Origin: Candidatus Melainabacteria bacterium
GTDB taxonomy: Bacteria > Cyanobacteriota > Vampirovibrionia > Obscuribacterales > Obscuribacteraceae
Reading direction: 5' to 3'
DNA: 49,947 bases
Assembly: GCA_013288645.1 (NCBI GenBank)
Contig: JABDBL010000017.1
Span: 1-49,947, forward strand
How positions within the stretch are numbered: the first letter of the stretch is position 1; each line of letters starts with the position of its first letter. The notes beneath the pieces are model-generated. The model worked only from the letters and a program-made list of their open reading frames with translations, was not told where the DNA came from and did no database searches. The position numbers and the translations under genes were made by a program. Shown one piece after another: positions 25,406-33,777 of this stretch.

Positions 25406-25807
25406 CTATAGCAGGTATGGGTTGTCTCCAACGACTACTCTAATGCCTTTTACGATTTCCCATATAAATTTTTCACTCAAAACAGCTTCCAAAGGTCCAG
25501 TTGGATCTAAGCAAACTTTTTCTATGTTGCTAATTAGATCACATCGGACGTACGAATCATGGGTCAATCCGCCTTCGCCTTTTGGAATTAACTTATGAAA
25601 CGGTAGGTGAACATTTTTAAGACCTGTGCTTAAGGGAACTACAATGACACTGTCCCAATTTTTATTGCGCGGATTAGTGGAAATGATGACTACTGGTCTG
25701 GGTAAATGAGGATCTTTTGGTATGACTGGATTTTGATTGAGCCACCAAATTTCACCACGTTGTGGCGCTGGGGGGCGACTTGCAGATTGATTCGACTTTG
25801 CTTTCAT
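25406..25807 (-). CDS. MazF/PemK-type endoribonuclease toxin
   Basis: The 133-residue protein has the MazF/PemK/CcdB-fold signature: QRGEIWWLNQNP, RPVVIIST, SVIVVPLST and a C-terminal LSEKFIWEIVKGIRVVVGD helix-strand. Such toxins cut mRNA at short sequences when the antitoxin is degraded. The start ATG 25807 overlaps the antitoxin stop (ATGA), which supports translational coupling and rules out the longer upstream frame. The N-terminal 15 residues are a Lys/Ser/Pro linker. Confidence 0.85.
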   Translation of the reverse strand: MKAKSNQSASRPPAPQRGEIWWLNQNPVIPKDPHLPRPVVIISTNPRNKNWDSVIVVPLSTGLKNVHLPFHKLIPKGEGGLTHDSYVRCDLISNIEKVCLDPTGPLEAVLSEKFIWEIVKGIRVVVGDNPYLL

Positions 25808-26070
25808 TTGAGATTGCGCAAGGCCGAGGCAGTAGTGGTAGCATTCCAGGCTTTTGCTTCTTCGTTCATTTCGGCGGCGGCAGCAGCGTAATAATTCTCT
25901 TCTTCTTCTTCTGCAATTCTTTGCAACCATAATTCGATTGCGCTTTCTACTGCATCACTGCGATTAAGCTTTAACTTGGCTGCCTTTTCGTCAAGAAGGT
26001 CTACAAGTTTTTTACGCACACTGGCGGTAAATTTACTTTTGCTTTCTTTGTTTTCAAATTGAATTGCCAT
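25804..26070 (-). CDS. Ribbon-helix-helix-like antitoxin of the MazF pair
   Basis: The 88-residue protein has an N-terminal RHH-like DNA-binding region (SKFTASVRKKLVDLLDEKAAKLKLNRSDAVESAIELWL) followed by an acidic helix (EEEEENYYAAAAAEMNEEAKAW) likely to occupy the toxin. ATG 26070 is chosen because GGGAAT lies upstream and the promoter at 26096-26124 fits. Ends with an ATGA overlap with the toxin gene. Confidence 0.8.
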   Translation of the reverse strand: MAIQFENKESKSKFTASVRKKLVDLLDEKAAKLKLNRSDAVESAIELWLQRIAEEEEENYYAAAAAEMNEEAKAWNATTTASALRNLK

Positions 26071-26081
26071 ACATATTCCCA

Positions 26082-26124
26082 TCGTTTTGTATGACATTAT
26101 AGCATACGATTTGTCATCCGATAA
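26082..26124 (-). promoter_or_regulatory. Extended -10 promoter and probable operator of the MazEF-type module
   Basis: On the minus strand TATAAT (26096-26101) is preceded by TGC and, after 17 bp, by TTATCG (26119-26124). Two similar boxes, GTTTTGTATGACA and CGATTTGTCATC (plus-strand sense), flank the -10 and are candidates for autorepression sites. Confidence 0.6.
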
Positions 26125-26190
26125 TTCGGTAGTCCTCCTCCGAAAAATGAAGCCCAATCATTGAACCGAATGAACGTCCAACATTTAGTA

Positions 26191-26227
26191 GCGAAAACGG
26201 GAAGTCAATAATTCTTCCCGTTTTCGC
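26191..26227. other. Perfect 13-bp stem-loop
   Basis: GCGAAAACGGGAA and TTCCCGTTTTCGC pair exactly around an 11-base loop. No T-run follows on either strand, so it is not a typical terminator. It lies between the antitoxin promoter and the terminator of the beta-helix gene. Confidence 0.6.
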
Positions 26228-26290
26228 CTACCTACAAATACAAAAATTACGAAAAAACTAGGGTATTGACACTTTGCGCGCCTTCATGGA

Positions 26291-26353
26291 AGAAAACAGA
26301 CCAGATCCCGATTAGCACCTGTTGGTTCCAGGTGTGCTTCGGGTTCCGGTCTG
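26291..26353 (-). terminator. Terminator of the beta-helix protein gene
   Basis: On the minus strand CAGACC.GA.CCCGA pairs with TCGGG.TC.GGTCTG, with an inner CACCTG/CAGGTG stem, then TTTTCTTCC. It is 72 bp beyond the stop at 26426. Confidence 0.85.
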
Positions 26354-26425
26354 AATCTTTCTGGCGGTTTACGACCTGAGCAGCGCATCAATTGCTCGAG
26401 ACGCTAGTTCAGGCTGGGACTCCCA

Positions 26426-29095
26426 TCAGTAATACACTGTCGCCGTGGGGGGAACCACGACGACAATCCCTTTGGCGACAAGCTTGTTCGCGAAGGAGAT
26501 AATCAGTCCACTATTTTTCGGGTTGGCGTCGAAGTCCAGCTCCTCTCCGGTCGAGAAGGGCGTGTTGCCAGCCCATCCCGACTTAAGAGTGAGGACACGG
26601 ACAACCTGACGGGAGGTAATGTTCCTACCCCGCCCGACCAGAGGTCCAGTCGTGACCTTGGGCCGTAGCACGAACTGGTGATGGCCGGTCTTGACCTTCA
26701 CGGTGATCAGCTCCGGTCGATGACCGCCGAAATTGACCTGAAATAATTGGTCGTTGAAGTAGAAAGCCGTTCCTCCGTTGATAATGATTGTATGGGTTAG
26801 GGTAGTGGTGCCGCCGCCGCTGCCTCCACCGCCAGTTCCAGTGCCACCTCCACCGCCAGTTCCAGTGCCACCTCCGCCACCAGTTCCAGTGCCACCACCG
26901 CCGCCGGTGGGTTGGGTATAGGTGCTGCCAACACTGACGGTGGTTTGATCAACGTAAGTGAGTGGGTAACCATTGACGAGAAATTCTGGGCCGGTTCGGG
27001 TGTTATCACCGTCCACCGTCGAAGCGGTTACCGTAAAGGTAGCGCTGCCGGTCAAGGTGACGATAAAGGCACCGGGAACCGTATTTGTGGTCCCAGAATT
27101 GTTGTAACTTATGTCGGACCTGCTGATGGTAATATTCTTACCAACGCCTGGGTTTAACACACCAGTCTCGCCGGCAAAGTTGTTGCCGGTGATAGTGGTT
27201 GAAATCGTCGCCTGTCCAGCGATATTGAACGCCGGAGAAGTCGAATTGTTACCTGTGATCGCTCCCCCACTTATGGTGAGAGAAGAACCCGCCCCCGGAG
27301 CGGTGAAGTCGAGAAGAGGACCAGTGTTACTGCTTTCGTTGACATTGGTCCATACCACCTTACTGTTGGCGGCGATGGTGAAGCTGGCTGCCGTCCCGCT
27401 GATGAGCTGCAGTCCCACATTGGTCAGGGTGACCTGAACCGAGGGGACTGTCTCATTCACATACACACCACCGCCAGAAAGCGTGAGGTTCGTAAGGGCA
27501 AAGCTGTTATTGGACGTAACAGCATATGCACCTGCGGCATCGACGGTACCGTTGGTGATAGTCACAGGCCCGGCTGTGGCCTCGAATGCTGGAGAGCCTG
27601 CGGCCGCGGTGACAGTACTGCGCATCAAGTTTATTGTCATGGGCACGCTTATGACAACCGGGCCGTCGAGGTCCGGATTTACCCCAGCCTGCACGTTGAT
27701 TGTAAGCCCAGACACGGGATTGGCATTTGCCTGGTCGATCGCCCACCTCAGGGATCCTACAGGCGGAGTCGTCACACTGTCGTCCGCAGTGGTCACAGTG
27801 TACGTGCTCACCAACATCTGGGTGGAACCGATTATGGTGCCATCGGTGCCAGCGCCTCTCAAAGGGCTACCGGGATATACGTAATAGAGTTGGGTGGAGG
27901 GATCCGGCTGAGCCGTTATGTCTGGATTCACGCTTATTGACGTAGTGACGTCGGTTAGGTTGATGCCAGGACCGATGTCGTCGTTAGTGCCTTGTATAAC
28001 GGCTTGGCCGGGGTTGTTCTGGATATTCCCGGCCATATTTGCGTAGATTACGGTGTTGTTGACCGTCCAGCTATTATCGGCTGTTTCGCCGATACCGAAG
28101 GCGGCATTGTCGACAATATCTGTGGTGTTGATGGTAACGCTACCAGCAATTTCCACCACTTCCACCACAGAACCTGGCGCGGATGCCGGACTTTGGTTGG
28201 CTCCAAAGGTGTCGCCGGTCAGGTTGATGCCCGCCGAGCCATCTAGAGAGGCGTAAAAGATGGCGTTGGTGAAGGTGTTGTCGTTCACCTCCGTGCCGGA
28301 CACTGTGACATCTTGTGCGGTCGTCAGGGTGGCGTCAAACACTGACTGCACAGTGTTGTCGGTGATAACCGTCTTTGAAACGGTTGTAGTGCCTCCGGAA
28401 ATTAAAACTCCGGTGGTGCTGGACGTGCCGCTGTTGTTCGAGATTGTGCACGACGTTACCGACAGATTTGTGTCAGTGACATCAAACCAGTCGCCTCCGT
28501 TCTCGGTGATAGTGTCGCCCGTGAAGTTGGCGGTTGCGTCCGTGCAGTTGAATGCATCGACACCAGCAGCCACGTTCTCTATAGTGGTATTGCTCACCGT
28601 CAGAGTGGCAGCGCCGCTCACCACCCACGGGCTGTTGTCGAAGACATCTTTGGTGAAGGTGGCAGCGCCACCCACGACAGAAACCCCGGCGTTTTTAACG
28701 TCGGTTTCTGTAACAGTTAAAGCACCGCCGACCCCAACCGTAAACAAATTGGCTGCAGCGCCATTGATTACATCGTTCCCACCATTGATGGTGAGCGTGG
28801 TGTCGACCGAGATGGAAGGCTCCCCTTGCAACTCGGTCACCGTCAAGCCCTTTGCGATGTCCACAACATTGCCTGGGCCCTGCGCTTCTGCTTGTGCGAT
28901 CTCATTGCGCAAGGAGCCAGTGGTGGCTGGATTATCAATTGCCGCTGTCACCTGAAAGGTGGAAGGCATGTAGCGCGACTCCATGCCATCCACAATGGGA
29001 ACGAGATGGTGACGCCGACTTCGGCGCTGGCGGCGATTCCCCTTGGGGGAGAAGATGTCGGGTCGAAATTTCCAAAACTTCCGAAAGAAAAACAT
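26426..29095 (-). CDS. Large secreted-type parallel beta-helix surface protein
   Basis: The 889-residue protein starts with a basic region and LVPIVDGMESRYMPS (31-45), which resembles the LEPR-XLL motif of planctomycete exported proteins, then FQVTAAIDNPATTGSLRNEIAQA. The bulk (about 70-700) is Thr/Val/Asn-rich with repeating short strands (TLTINGG, TVTNTTIEN, GNTATIS-like), as in polymorphic outer-membrane/right-handed beta-helix proteins. Two half-copies begin with the same SLR..I.QA pattern (near 60 and 440). A Gly/Thr linker (about 722-760) leads to a C-terminal domain of about 125 residues. ATG 29095 is chosen after GAGAGAG. Two stem-loops (29141-29154 and 29182-29202) lie upstream. GC-rich; possible transfer from a planctomycete-like donor is inference. 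Confidence 0.75.
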   Translation of the reverse strand: MFFFRKFWKFRPDIFSPKGNRRQRRSRRHHLVPIVDGMESRYMPSTFQVTAAIDNPATTGSLRNEIAQAEAQGPGNVVDIAKGLTVTELQGEPSISVDTTLTINGGNDVINGAAANLFTVGVGGALTVTETDVKNAGVSVVGGAATFTKDVFDNSPWVVSGAATLTVSNTTIENVAAGVDAFNCTDATANFTGDTITENGGDWFDVTDTNLSVTSCTISNNSGTSSTTGVLISGGTTTVSKTVITDNTVQSVFDATLTTAQDVTVSGTEVNDNTFTNAIFYASLDGSAGINLTGDTFGANQSPASAPGSVVEVVEIAGSVTINTTDIVDNAAFGIGETADNSWTVNNTVIYANMAGNIQNNPGQAVIQGTNDDIGPGINLTDVTTSISVNPDITAQPDPSTQLYYVYPGSPLRGAGTDGTIIGSTQMLVSTYTVTTADDSVTTPPVGSLRWAIDQANANPVSGLTINVQAGVNPDLDGPVVISVPMTINLMRSTVTAAAGSPAFEATAGPVTITNGTVDAAGAYAVTSNNSFALTNLTLSGGGVYVNETVPSVQVTLTNVGLQLISGTAASFTIAANSKVVWTNVNESSNTGPLLDFTAPGAGSSLTISGGAITGNNSTSPAFNIAGQATISTTITGNNFAGETGVLNPGVGKNITISRSDISYNNSGTTNTVPGAFIVTLTGSATFTVTASTVDGDNTRTGPEFLVNGYPLTYVDQTTVSVGSTYTQPTGGGGGTGTGGGGGTGTGGGGGTGTGGGGSGGGTTTLTHTIIINGGTAFYFNDQLFQVNFGGHRPELITVKVKTGHHQFVLRPKVTTGPLVGRGRNITSRQVVRVLTLKSGWAGNTPFSTGEELDFDANPKNSGLIISFANKLVAKGIVVVVPPTATVYY
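26821..26903 (-). repeat. In-frame 24-bp tandem repeat coding a Gly/Thr linker
   Basis: Units based on CCAGTTCCAGTGCCACCTCC recur about three and a half times and encode GGGGGTGT repeats. They separate the beta-helix from the C-terminal domain and are prone to slippage. Confidence 0.85.
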
Positions 29096-29577
29096 TTCTG
29101 CTCTCTCTTGCTGTAGGTACTTGAAGACACGTGAAAAGCAGCGTCGAAAGACGCCAGCTTGCCAATTGTTACGGCGATTGAGCCTGAACTCAAGGTTCAG
29201 GCAACTGCAAAGCACGGTTGTAATGCAAGAGCAGTTTTGTCCTAACGCCCTGCATTAAAGAAATCGATATTTCAGGCTGGTCACCCTTTATTGAAAATGT
29301 GGACTAGCATACAAGCAATACACCCCTAGTCGCTATAAAAAGCGGCACACCGTAATATTGAAAATAGGTGTTTGGAAGGGTGGTTGACTTGTACCTGTGG
29401 TTGATTTGAAGCGTGACTAACTTCAGTGTTCACAATCGCTGCGGGCAAAGTCAAGAGCATATATAATTTTGCTCAATCTTTCAGTTATGGCGCTCTATGC
29501 TTGGTTCAAAATTTTGGCGCTTGCCAAGAATAGTGATCATAATCTAATCAGTTTTATATTATTAAATCTGGCATGAC

Positions 29578-29598
29578 AACTGCGCTAGCTCGCCGAGC
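29578..29598. repeat. Copy of the dispersed intergenic repeat; gap 29096-30097
   Basis: AACTGCGCTAGCTCGCCGAG lies 483 bp upstream of the GC-rich start at 29095, and is followed by GCGGCTATTAATAT (compare 4600). The rest of this 1-kb gap holds the comM start duplications and the copy at 29838; no further gene seen. Confidence 0.55.
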
Positions 29599-29721
29599 AA
29601 TTAATAATTCCTTATAGATAGCGGCTATTAATATATCCACTATATGTGCCAGTTTCAGCCTTTACTTACTATTTATCCTTTAGCTATTTATCTCAGTTAG
29701 CTAATTCAAATGACTTTATCA

Positions 29722-29832
29722 GCATGAACTTCTATCGCTTTTATACGTATTGATATATACAAGGCGATGAAGAGGATTTCATATGTTTGCACGCGTGCTT
29801 TCGGCTGGATTATTGGGCATAAATGCTTATCG
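29722..29832 (+). repeat. Duplicate of the comM promoter, ribosome binding site and first 17 codons
   Basis: This 111-bp block matches 30695-30805 with only about three mismatches and includes GAAGAGGA and the ATG (29783 versus 30756). After codon 17 the similarity stops and the frame soon closes, so it cannot make ComM. It lies exactly 973 bp upstream of the functional copy, bracketing the toxin-antitoxin module. Confidence 0.9.
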
Positions 29833-29837
29833 TAATA

Positions 29838-29858
29838 CTTAGCACAGCTAGCGCATGC
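29838..29858. repeat. Copy of the dispersed intergenic repeat at the break of the comM duplicate
   Basis: CTTAGCACAGCTAGCGCATG begins six bases after the comM-like sequence ends at 29832, so this element sits at the breakpoint. Confidence 0.6.
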
Positions 29859-29937
29859 TGAACTTTTTCTAGCTCTTATACGTACTGATATATATACATG
29901 AATAAAAGGGACTGTAAATGTTTCCACTGTTTCCACG
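29853..29937 (+). repeat. Third, diverged copy of the comM start region
   Basis: GCATG..GAACTTTTTCTAGC, TTATACGTACTGATATATA and an ATGTTT preceded by a purine-rich stretch follow the order of the other two copies with many differences. Confidence 0.6.
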
Positions 29938-30097
29938 CATAATTTCGCCTGAGCTAGCAGGGACTTATAACCATAATTTCAAATTTGATTACTGCATGCC
30001 CATCCTCACCATTGCTTTCAGTTTCATTTATTTACGGCAATTGCCATGACATTTGCCGCAATCGCTGCTATAATTGTTTAAGCTTAGGTATTAGATC

Positions 30098-30376
30098 TTG
30101 CCAAAATCTAATTATCAGAGCATTCGAGTACAGGGCATCACTTTCTTTTTCAAACATGACAAGATTCAGTCTTCTGTTTTGCATATTTACGCCAGACATC
30201 TCACGACCATAGATGACGCTCTCAATGTATTCTTCGACACATTACCCATTTGGAATGAACAATATCAGCGCTATGAAAACTTATCAGACACACATGGACT
30301 TTACTGGTTTTGGCGAAATAAGCAGCAAAAAGAAATTACTGTAATTACTTGTTTCAGAATAGAAGCAATATTTTAG
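30098..30376 (+). CDS. Probable toxin of a CopG-type toxin-antitoxin module
   Basis: The 92-residue protein has HIYARHLTTIDDALNVFFDTLPIWNEQYQRYE and a closing WFWRNKQQKEITVITCFRI strand, the size and strand pattern of small RelE/BrnT-like toxins. I infer toxin identity mainly from the CopG-type antitoxin 9 bp downstream. No in-frame ATG exists, so TTG 30098 is the likely start. The nearby comM-like promoter copies (29722, 29853) could drive it. Confidence 0.55.
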   Translation: MPKSNYQSIRVQGITFFFKHDKIQSSVLHIYARHLTTIDDALNVFFDTLPIWNEQYQRYENLSDTHGLYWFWRNKQQKEITVITCFRIEAIF

Positions 30377-30385
30377 GATAAGGAA

Positions 30386-30673
30386 ATGGCAAAACAAAGA
30401 AAGAAATATAAGAATCTTGGAACCGTTGAGTTTTCAGAAAAAGAAGATAAACATGTCACTGACATGATAGAACAGGCCGAGAAAGAGCTAGAGGAGACAA
30501 GGGTAAGTTTTCGTTGGGATAAAGAGCCTCTAGCATTAGTTAGGCGAGCAGCTAACTTAATGGGAATACCCTATCAAACTTTTTTAAAATTAGCCGCATA
30601 TGAACATGCTCTGGCAGTCTTACAAGATGCCCAGTCTCTTGTTAAAAGAACCTTGAAACAGCCTAATCGCTAA
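30386..30673 (+). CDS. CopG/BrnA-type antitoxin
   Basis: The 95-residue protein matches CopG-family antitoxins: an acidic linker (FSEKEDKHVTDMIEQAEKELEE), then VSFRWDKEPLALVRRAANLMGIPYQTFLKLAAYEHA, the RHH region with the characteristic GIPYQTF. It would bind its own promoter and neutralise the upstream protein. ATAAGGA precedes ATG 30386. Confidence 0.8.
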   Translation: MAKQRKKYKNLGTVEFSEKEDKHVTDMIEQAEKELEETRVSFRWDKEPLALVRRAANLMGIPYQTFLKLAAYEHALAVLQDAQSLVKRTLKQPNR

Positions 30674-30755
30674 CCAATCCAAAGCGCGTGATTGGCATGA
30701 ACTTTTATCGCTTTTATACGTATTGATATATACAAGGCGATGAAGAGGATTTCAT

Positions 30756-32426
30756 ATGTTTGCACGCGTGCTCTCGGCTGGATTATTGGGCATCAATGCT
30801 TATCGCATTGAAGTGGAAGTAGATTGTTCAGGCGGCATTGGTCAAATCCAAATAGTTGGCTTGCCAGATGCTGCTGTGCGAGAAGCACAGGAGCGGGTAC
30901 GTTCTGCTATTAAAACATGTTCTTTTCTTATGCCCTGCGCAAAAAAATGGGTAGTAAATTTAGCACCAGCCGATACGCGTAAAGAAGGACCTGCCTATGA
31001 TGTGCCTATTGCTATAGGCATTCTTGCCGCCAGCGGACTTTTACCTACAGAGAATTTGTCACAAATTTATTTAATAGGTGAATTGAGTTTAGATGGCAGT
31101 TTAAGACCAGTGCCTGGCATTTTACCAATGGCTATTCTTTGTAAAAATGCCGGCGCGATGGGCATTATTGTGCCAGAACAAAATGCAGCAGAAGCGCAAT
31201 TAATAGAAGGTTTGCGAGTATATCCTGTATCGCATTTAAAAGAGGTTTGCGCCATTATTCAAAACCCCGAACAAGGCTTTTATTTAAATAATGAAGCAAG
31301 ACAAAATTACGCCAAGCAACAAAACAAATATTTTTGCGAATTGGATTTTAATGAAGTCAAAGGGCAGCATACAGTTAAAAGAGCATTAGAAATTGCTGCT
31401 GCCGGCAAACATAATATATTGCTGGTAGGACCTCCGGGCTCCGGTAAATCAATGCTTGCTCAGCGTTTGCCTGGTATCATGCCTTCCTTATCTTTCGAAG
31501 AAGCCCTGGAACTAACAAAGCTTTATAGTATTGCTGGATTGCTTAATGGCAATCAAGCAAAAAGTACAGAGGAAGAAAACGGAGACCATTCGCCTAATGG
31601 CGCAGCTGCTGCTTATTCTTTAGTGTTAGAAAGACCATTTCGCAGCCCGCATCATAGTGCCTCAGCCAAGGGTTTGGTTGGGGGCGGAATGTATCCCAGA
31701 CCTGGCGAAATATCTTTGAGCCATATGGGTATTTTATTTCTTGATGAATTAGCTGAATTTCCCAGACATCATTTAGATTTACTCAGGCAGCCCTTAGAGA
31801 ATGGGCTAATTACAATTAGTCGTGCTCAGCATACGCTCACTTTTCCAGCATCATTTCTTTTAGTAGGTGCCTGTAATCCTTGTCCCTGTGGTTATTTAAC
31901 TGATCCCATTAAAGCTTGCATATGCAGTCCTTATCAGGCTATTCGCTATTGGTCTAGATTATCTGGGCCATTTCTGGACAGGCTTGATTTGCATGTAGAT
32001 GTGCCGCGTTTAGGCGAAGATGACTTAGGTGCCGGTATGTATAGTGCCAGCTCGGGCGACACCGGCAATTCCAACGGCTCAAGCACAGAAAATTCTGCCT
32101 CAATTCGCTTACGAGTAGAACGCGCTATTGCATGTCAAAAAGAACGTTTGGGCGAAGAAAATTTTACTTACAATGGCAATTTAAACCATAGACTAATAAA
32201 ACAATTTTGCCAAATAGACCAAAAGTCGCATGAATTGCTGGTGCGCGCCATTTGCCAATTTGGTCTTTCTGCGCGCAGTTATGATCGCTTATTACGCGTG
32301 GCTCGCACCATTGCCGATCTAGAAGCAAGCGAAAATATTACTTACCCGCATATGGCAGAAGCACTTAAATACAGGCTTAGGACTGAACAGCAGCCCGGCA
32401 GGCGAGTGCCGTCTGCCGTTAAGTAA
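30756..32426 (+). CDS. comM: ComM/YifB family Mg-chelatase-like AAA+ ATPase
   Basis: The 556-residue protein has the family order: an N-terminal Lon-protease-like domain (1-190; FARVLSAGLLGINAYRIEVEVDCSGG), Walker A GPPGSGKS at 225-232, Walker B LFLDELAEF, ACNPCPCGY with the Cys cluster, and the C-terminal SARSYDRLLRVARTIADLE. ComM is a hexameric branch-migration helicase needed for integration of DNA during natural transformation. It is about 50 residues longer than usual because of Asn/Ser/Gly-rich inserts (near 268-285 and 430-450). GAAGAGGA precedes ATG 30756. Its start region is duplicated twice upstream. Confidence 0.95.
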   Translation: MFARVLSAGLLGINAYRIEVEVDCSGGIGQIQIVGLPDAAVREAQERVRSAIKTCSFLMPCAKKWVVNLAPADTRKEGPAYDVPIAIGILAASGLLPTENLSQIYLIGELSLDGSLRPVPGILPMAILCKNAGAMGIIVPEQNAAEAQLIEGLRVYPVSHLKEVCAIIQNPEQGFYLNNEARQNYAKQQNKYFCELDFNEVKGQHTVKRALEIAAAGKHNILLVGPPGSGKSMLAQRLPGIMPSLSFEEALELTKLYSIAGLLNGNQAKSTEEENGDHSPNGAAAAYSLVLERPFRSPHHSASAKGLVGGGMYPRPGEISLSHMGILFLDELAEFPRHHLDLLRQPLENGLITISRAQHTLTFPASFLLVGACNPCPCGYLTDPIKACICSPYQAIRYWSRLSGPFLDRLDLHVDVPRLGEDDLGAGMYSASSGDTGNSNGSSTENSASIRLRVERAIACQKERLGEENFTYNGNLNHRLIKQFCQIDQKSHELLVRAICQFGLSARSYDRLLRVARTIADLEASENITYPHMAEALKYRLRTEQQPGRRVPSAVK

Positions 32427-32465
32427 AAATCAGTTTCATTATTACCTATAGAAAATGGTTTCATT

Positions 32466-32822
32466 ATGGATGAGTTAAAGAATTTCGTTACTCGAAAAAG
32501 TGTTCGCCAAAAGATCAATGGCTATCTTTTTAATCCAAATAATTACGAAGGCTGGATGAAAGGGCAATGGTTTATAAGGGCACTAGGATTCGATCCTAAA
32601 GAACTAGAGCAATTCAAAATGCTTGAAGAACAAATTAAATTTAATCCTAATGAGGCTGTTTATAGTCGCGATACAAAGTGGGGAGTGAGATATAAACAGA
32701 AGTTGACTATAATTGGACCAAATGGAAAAATGGTTAAAGATATTAGATCGCATTGGCAAATAGACACAGAAAGTGGGGTCGTTACATTGGTCACTTTGTT
32801 ACCGCCCAAGAAAAACAGGTAA
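32466..32822 (+). CDS. DUF6883-type protein (first member of a two-gene pair, locus 1)
   Basis: The 118-residue protein shows the DUF6883 pattern: INGYLFNPNN...GWMKGQWFIRALGF, then a central IKFNP segment and YKQKLTIIGPNGKMVKDIRSHWQID...VTLVTLLPPK. It is a paralog of 41322-41660 and like it is followed directly by a DUF4926-type gene. Molecular function is unknown to me; the small size and tight pairing suggest a toxin-antitoxin or toxin-immunity relation, which is inference. Confidence 0.75.
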   Translation: MDELKNFVTRKSVRQKINGYLFNPNNYEGWMKGQWFIRALGFDPKELEQFKMLEEQIKFNPNEAVYSRDTKWGVRYKQKLTIIGPNGKMVKDIRSHWQIDTESGVVTLVTLLPPKKNR

Positions 32823-32827
32823 ACAAC

Positions 32828-33106
32828 ATGCCTAAAAAAAATATTTCTAAAAGGAAGCATCTGTTTAAACAGTTTCAAACAGTGCAACTCAAGTGTAAAT
32901 CATTAAAAGAGATGTTTGAGGATGAACTTGTAGAACTTAAAGAAGGTCAGCGGGGAGTTGTTCTAGATGTATTATTAGTGCCCAATGTTCCTATTGGTTA
33001 CAATGTGGAGTTTTTTGATGAAACTGGTGAAACCATTGCCATTAGTTCGCTGGAAGAAAAATATTTAGCTCCGGCGACTAAAACGCGTCAAAAGACAAAA
33101 GTTTAG
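32828..33106 (+). CDS. DUF4926-type protein (second member of the pair, locus 1)
   Basis: The 92-residue protein begins with a basic tail (MPKKNISKRKHLFKQFQ), then VELKEGQRGVVLDVL...GYNVEFFDETGETIAISSLEEKYL, the SH3-like beta pattern of DUF4926. It starts 5 bp after the DUF6883 gene, so the two are almost certainly co-translated. Paralog at 41657-41902. Confidence 0.75.
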   Translation: MPKKNISKRKHLFKQFQTVQLKCKSLKEMFEDELVELKEGQRGVVLDVLLVPNVPIGYNVEFFDETGETIAISSLEEKYLAPATKTRQKTKV

Positions 33107-33177
33107 ATATTAGTTATAATACCGCATATGGTGCCTACGGGACAAAGAAGAATCCGAGCTAATAGCGTGGTTTAAAA

Positions 33178-33218
33178 GGCTTATCCCGCCCAGGTTGTGC
33201 GTCTGGGCGGGACAAGCC
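33178..33218 (-). terminator. Strong terminator of the gene 33224-33622
   Basis: On the minus strand GGCTT.TCCCGCCCAG pairs with CTGGGCGGGA.AAGCC, then TTTTAAA. It begins within 6 bp of the stop codon. Confidence 0.85.
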
Positions 33219-33223
33219 CATCA

Positions 33224-33622
33224 TTATCTGAGAACCTCTTCCGATCGAATTTGCTCGATGCTTTCGATCAGTCGAGCGTCTTTTTTTATGGGAAGGACGA
33301 GTCCGAAGCACCGGCGGTGGGTAATTTCGCCCGATTCTTTGACCTTGCCGGATAATTCTACGGCGATCACTCCCCCCGGCAGTCTGACGATCACGCTTAA
33401 GTCTGCATAGTGCTGCAGCCCCCCTTGTCCAGGTTCGACCGTTGGCCGATCGCGTCTATAATCCGGTCTCAGACCGAACACGTAGTTCGCAATCGTTGCC
33501 AAGGCTTCCGCTTCAGTCTCGCGGAAGAAAAATACTCCCCGCACGGCGGCTAGAAAACCGTCGCTCGGGGCTAACTCTGGCGAGTCCTGCGGACGGCCAG
33601 ACAGGGTACTGTATATCATCAT
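33224..33622 (-). CDS. Unknown 132-residue protein
   Basis: Not recognised. Mixed alpha/beta pattern: ETEAEALATIANYVFGLRP helix, HYADLSVIVRLPGGVIAVELSG strands, and a C-terminal helix DARLIESIEQIRSEEVLR. Three ATG codons run in tandem; I take the second (33622) because AGAAGGAG is 6 bp before it. GC-rich, first of three minus-strand neighbours that each end in their own hairpin. Confidence 0.6.
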   Translation of the reverse strand: MMIYSTLSGRPQDSPELAPSDGFLAAVRGVFFFRETEAEALATIANYVFGLRPDYRRDRPTVEPGQGGLQHYADLSVIVRLPGGVIAVELSGKVKESGEITHRRCFGLVLPIKKDARLIESIEQIRSEEVLR

Positions 33623-33711
33623 CATTTGCTCCTTCTCTCCTTATAGTAGGTAGGACACTCTCTCACTTCCCTGATCGCCATAAACACACGGCAAAGCAAG
33701 GCACAGCATTC

Positions 33712-33749
33712 GTCAACCGCGCAACGGTCACGACAGCTGCGCGGTTGAC
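33712..33749 (-). terminator. Perfect 12-bp hairpin after gene 33778-34488
   Basis: GTCAACCGCGCA pairs exactly with TGCGCGGTTGAC. No T-run follows, so either rho-dependent or stabilising; position 29 bp after the stop suggests a transcript end. Confidence 0.6.
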
Positions 33750-33777
33750 ACTTGGGTCTGCAGAAAAGTCGCCCTTG

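Noticed and set aside
28260-28955. 231-codon plus-strand frame, Val/Thr-rich
   Set aside because: Mirror image of the beta-helix gene's repetitive Thr/Val codons on the other strand.
29706-29936. 76-codon minus-strand frame
   Set aside because: Lies across the duplicated comM start blocks and translates repeated promoter sequence.
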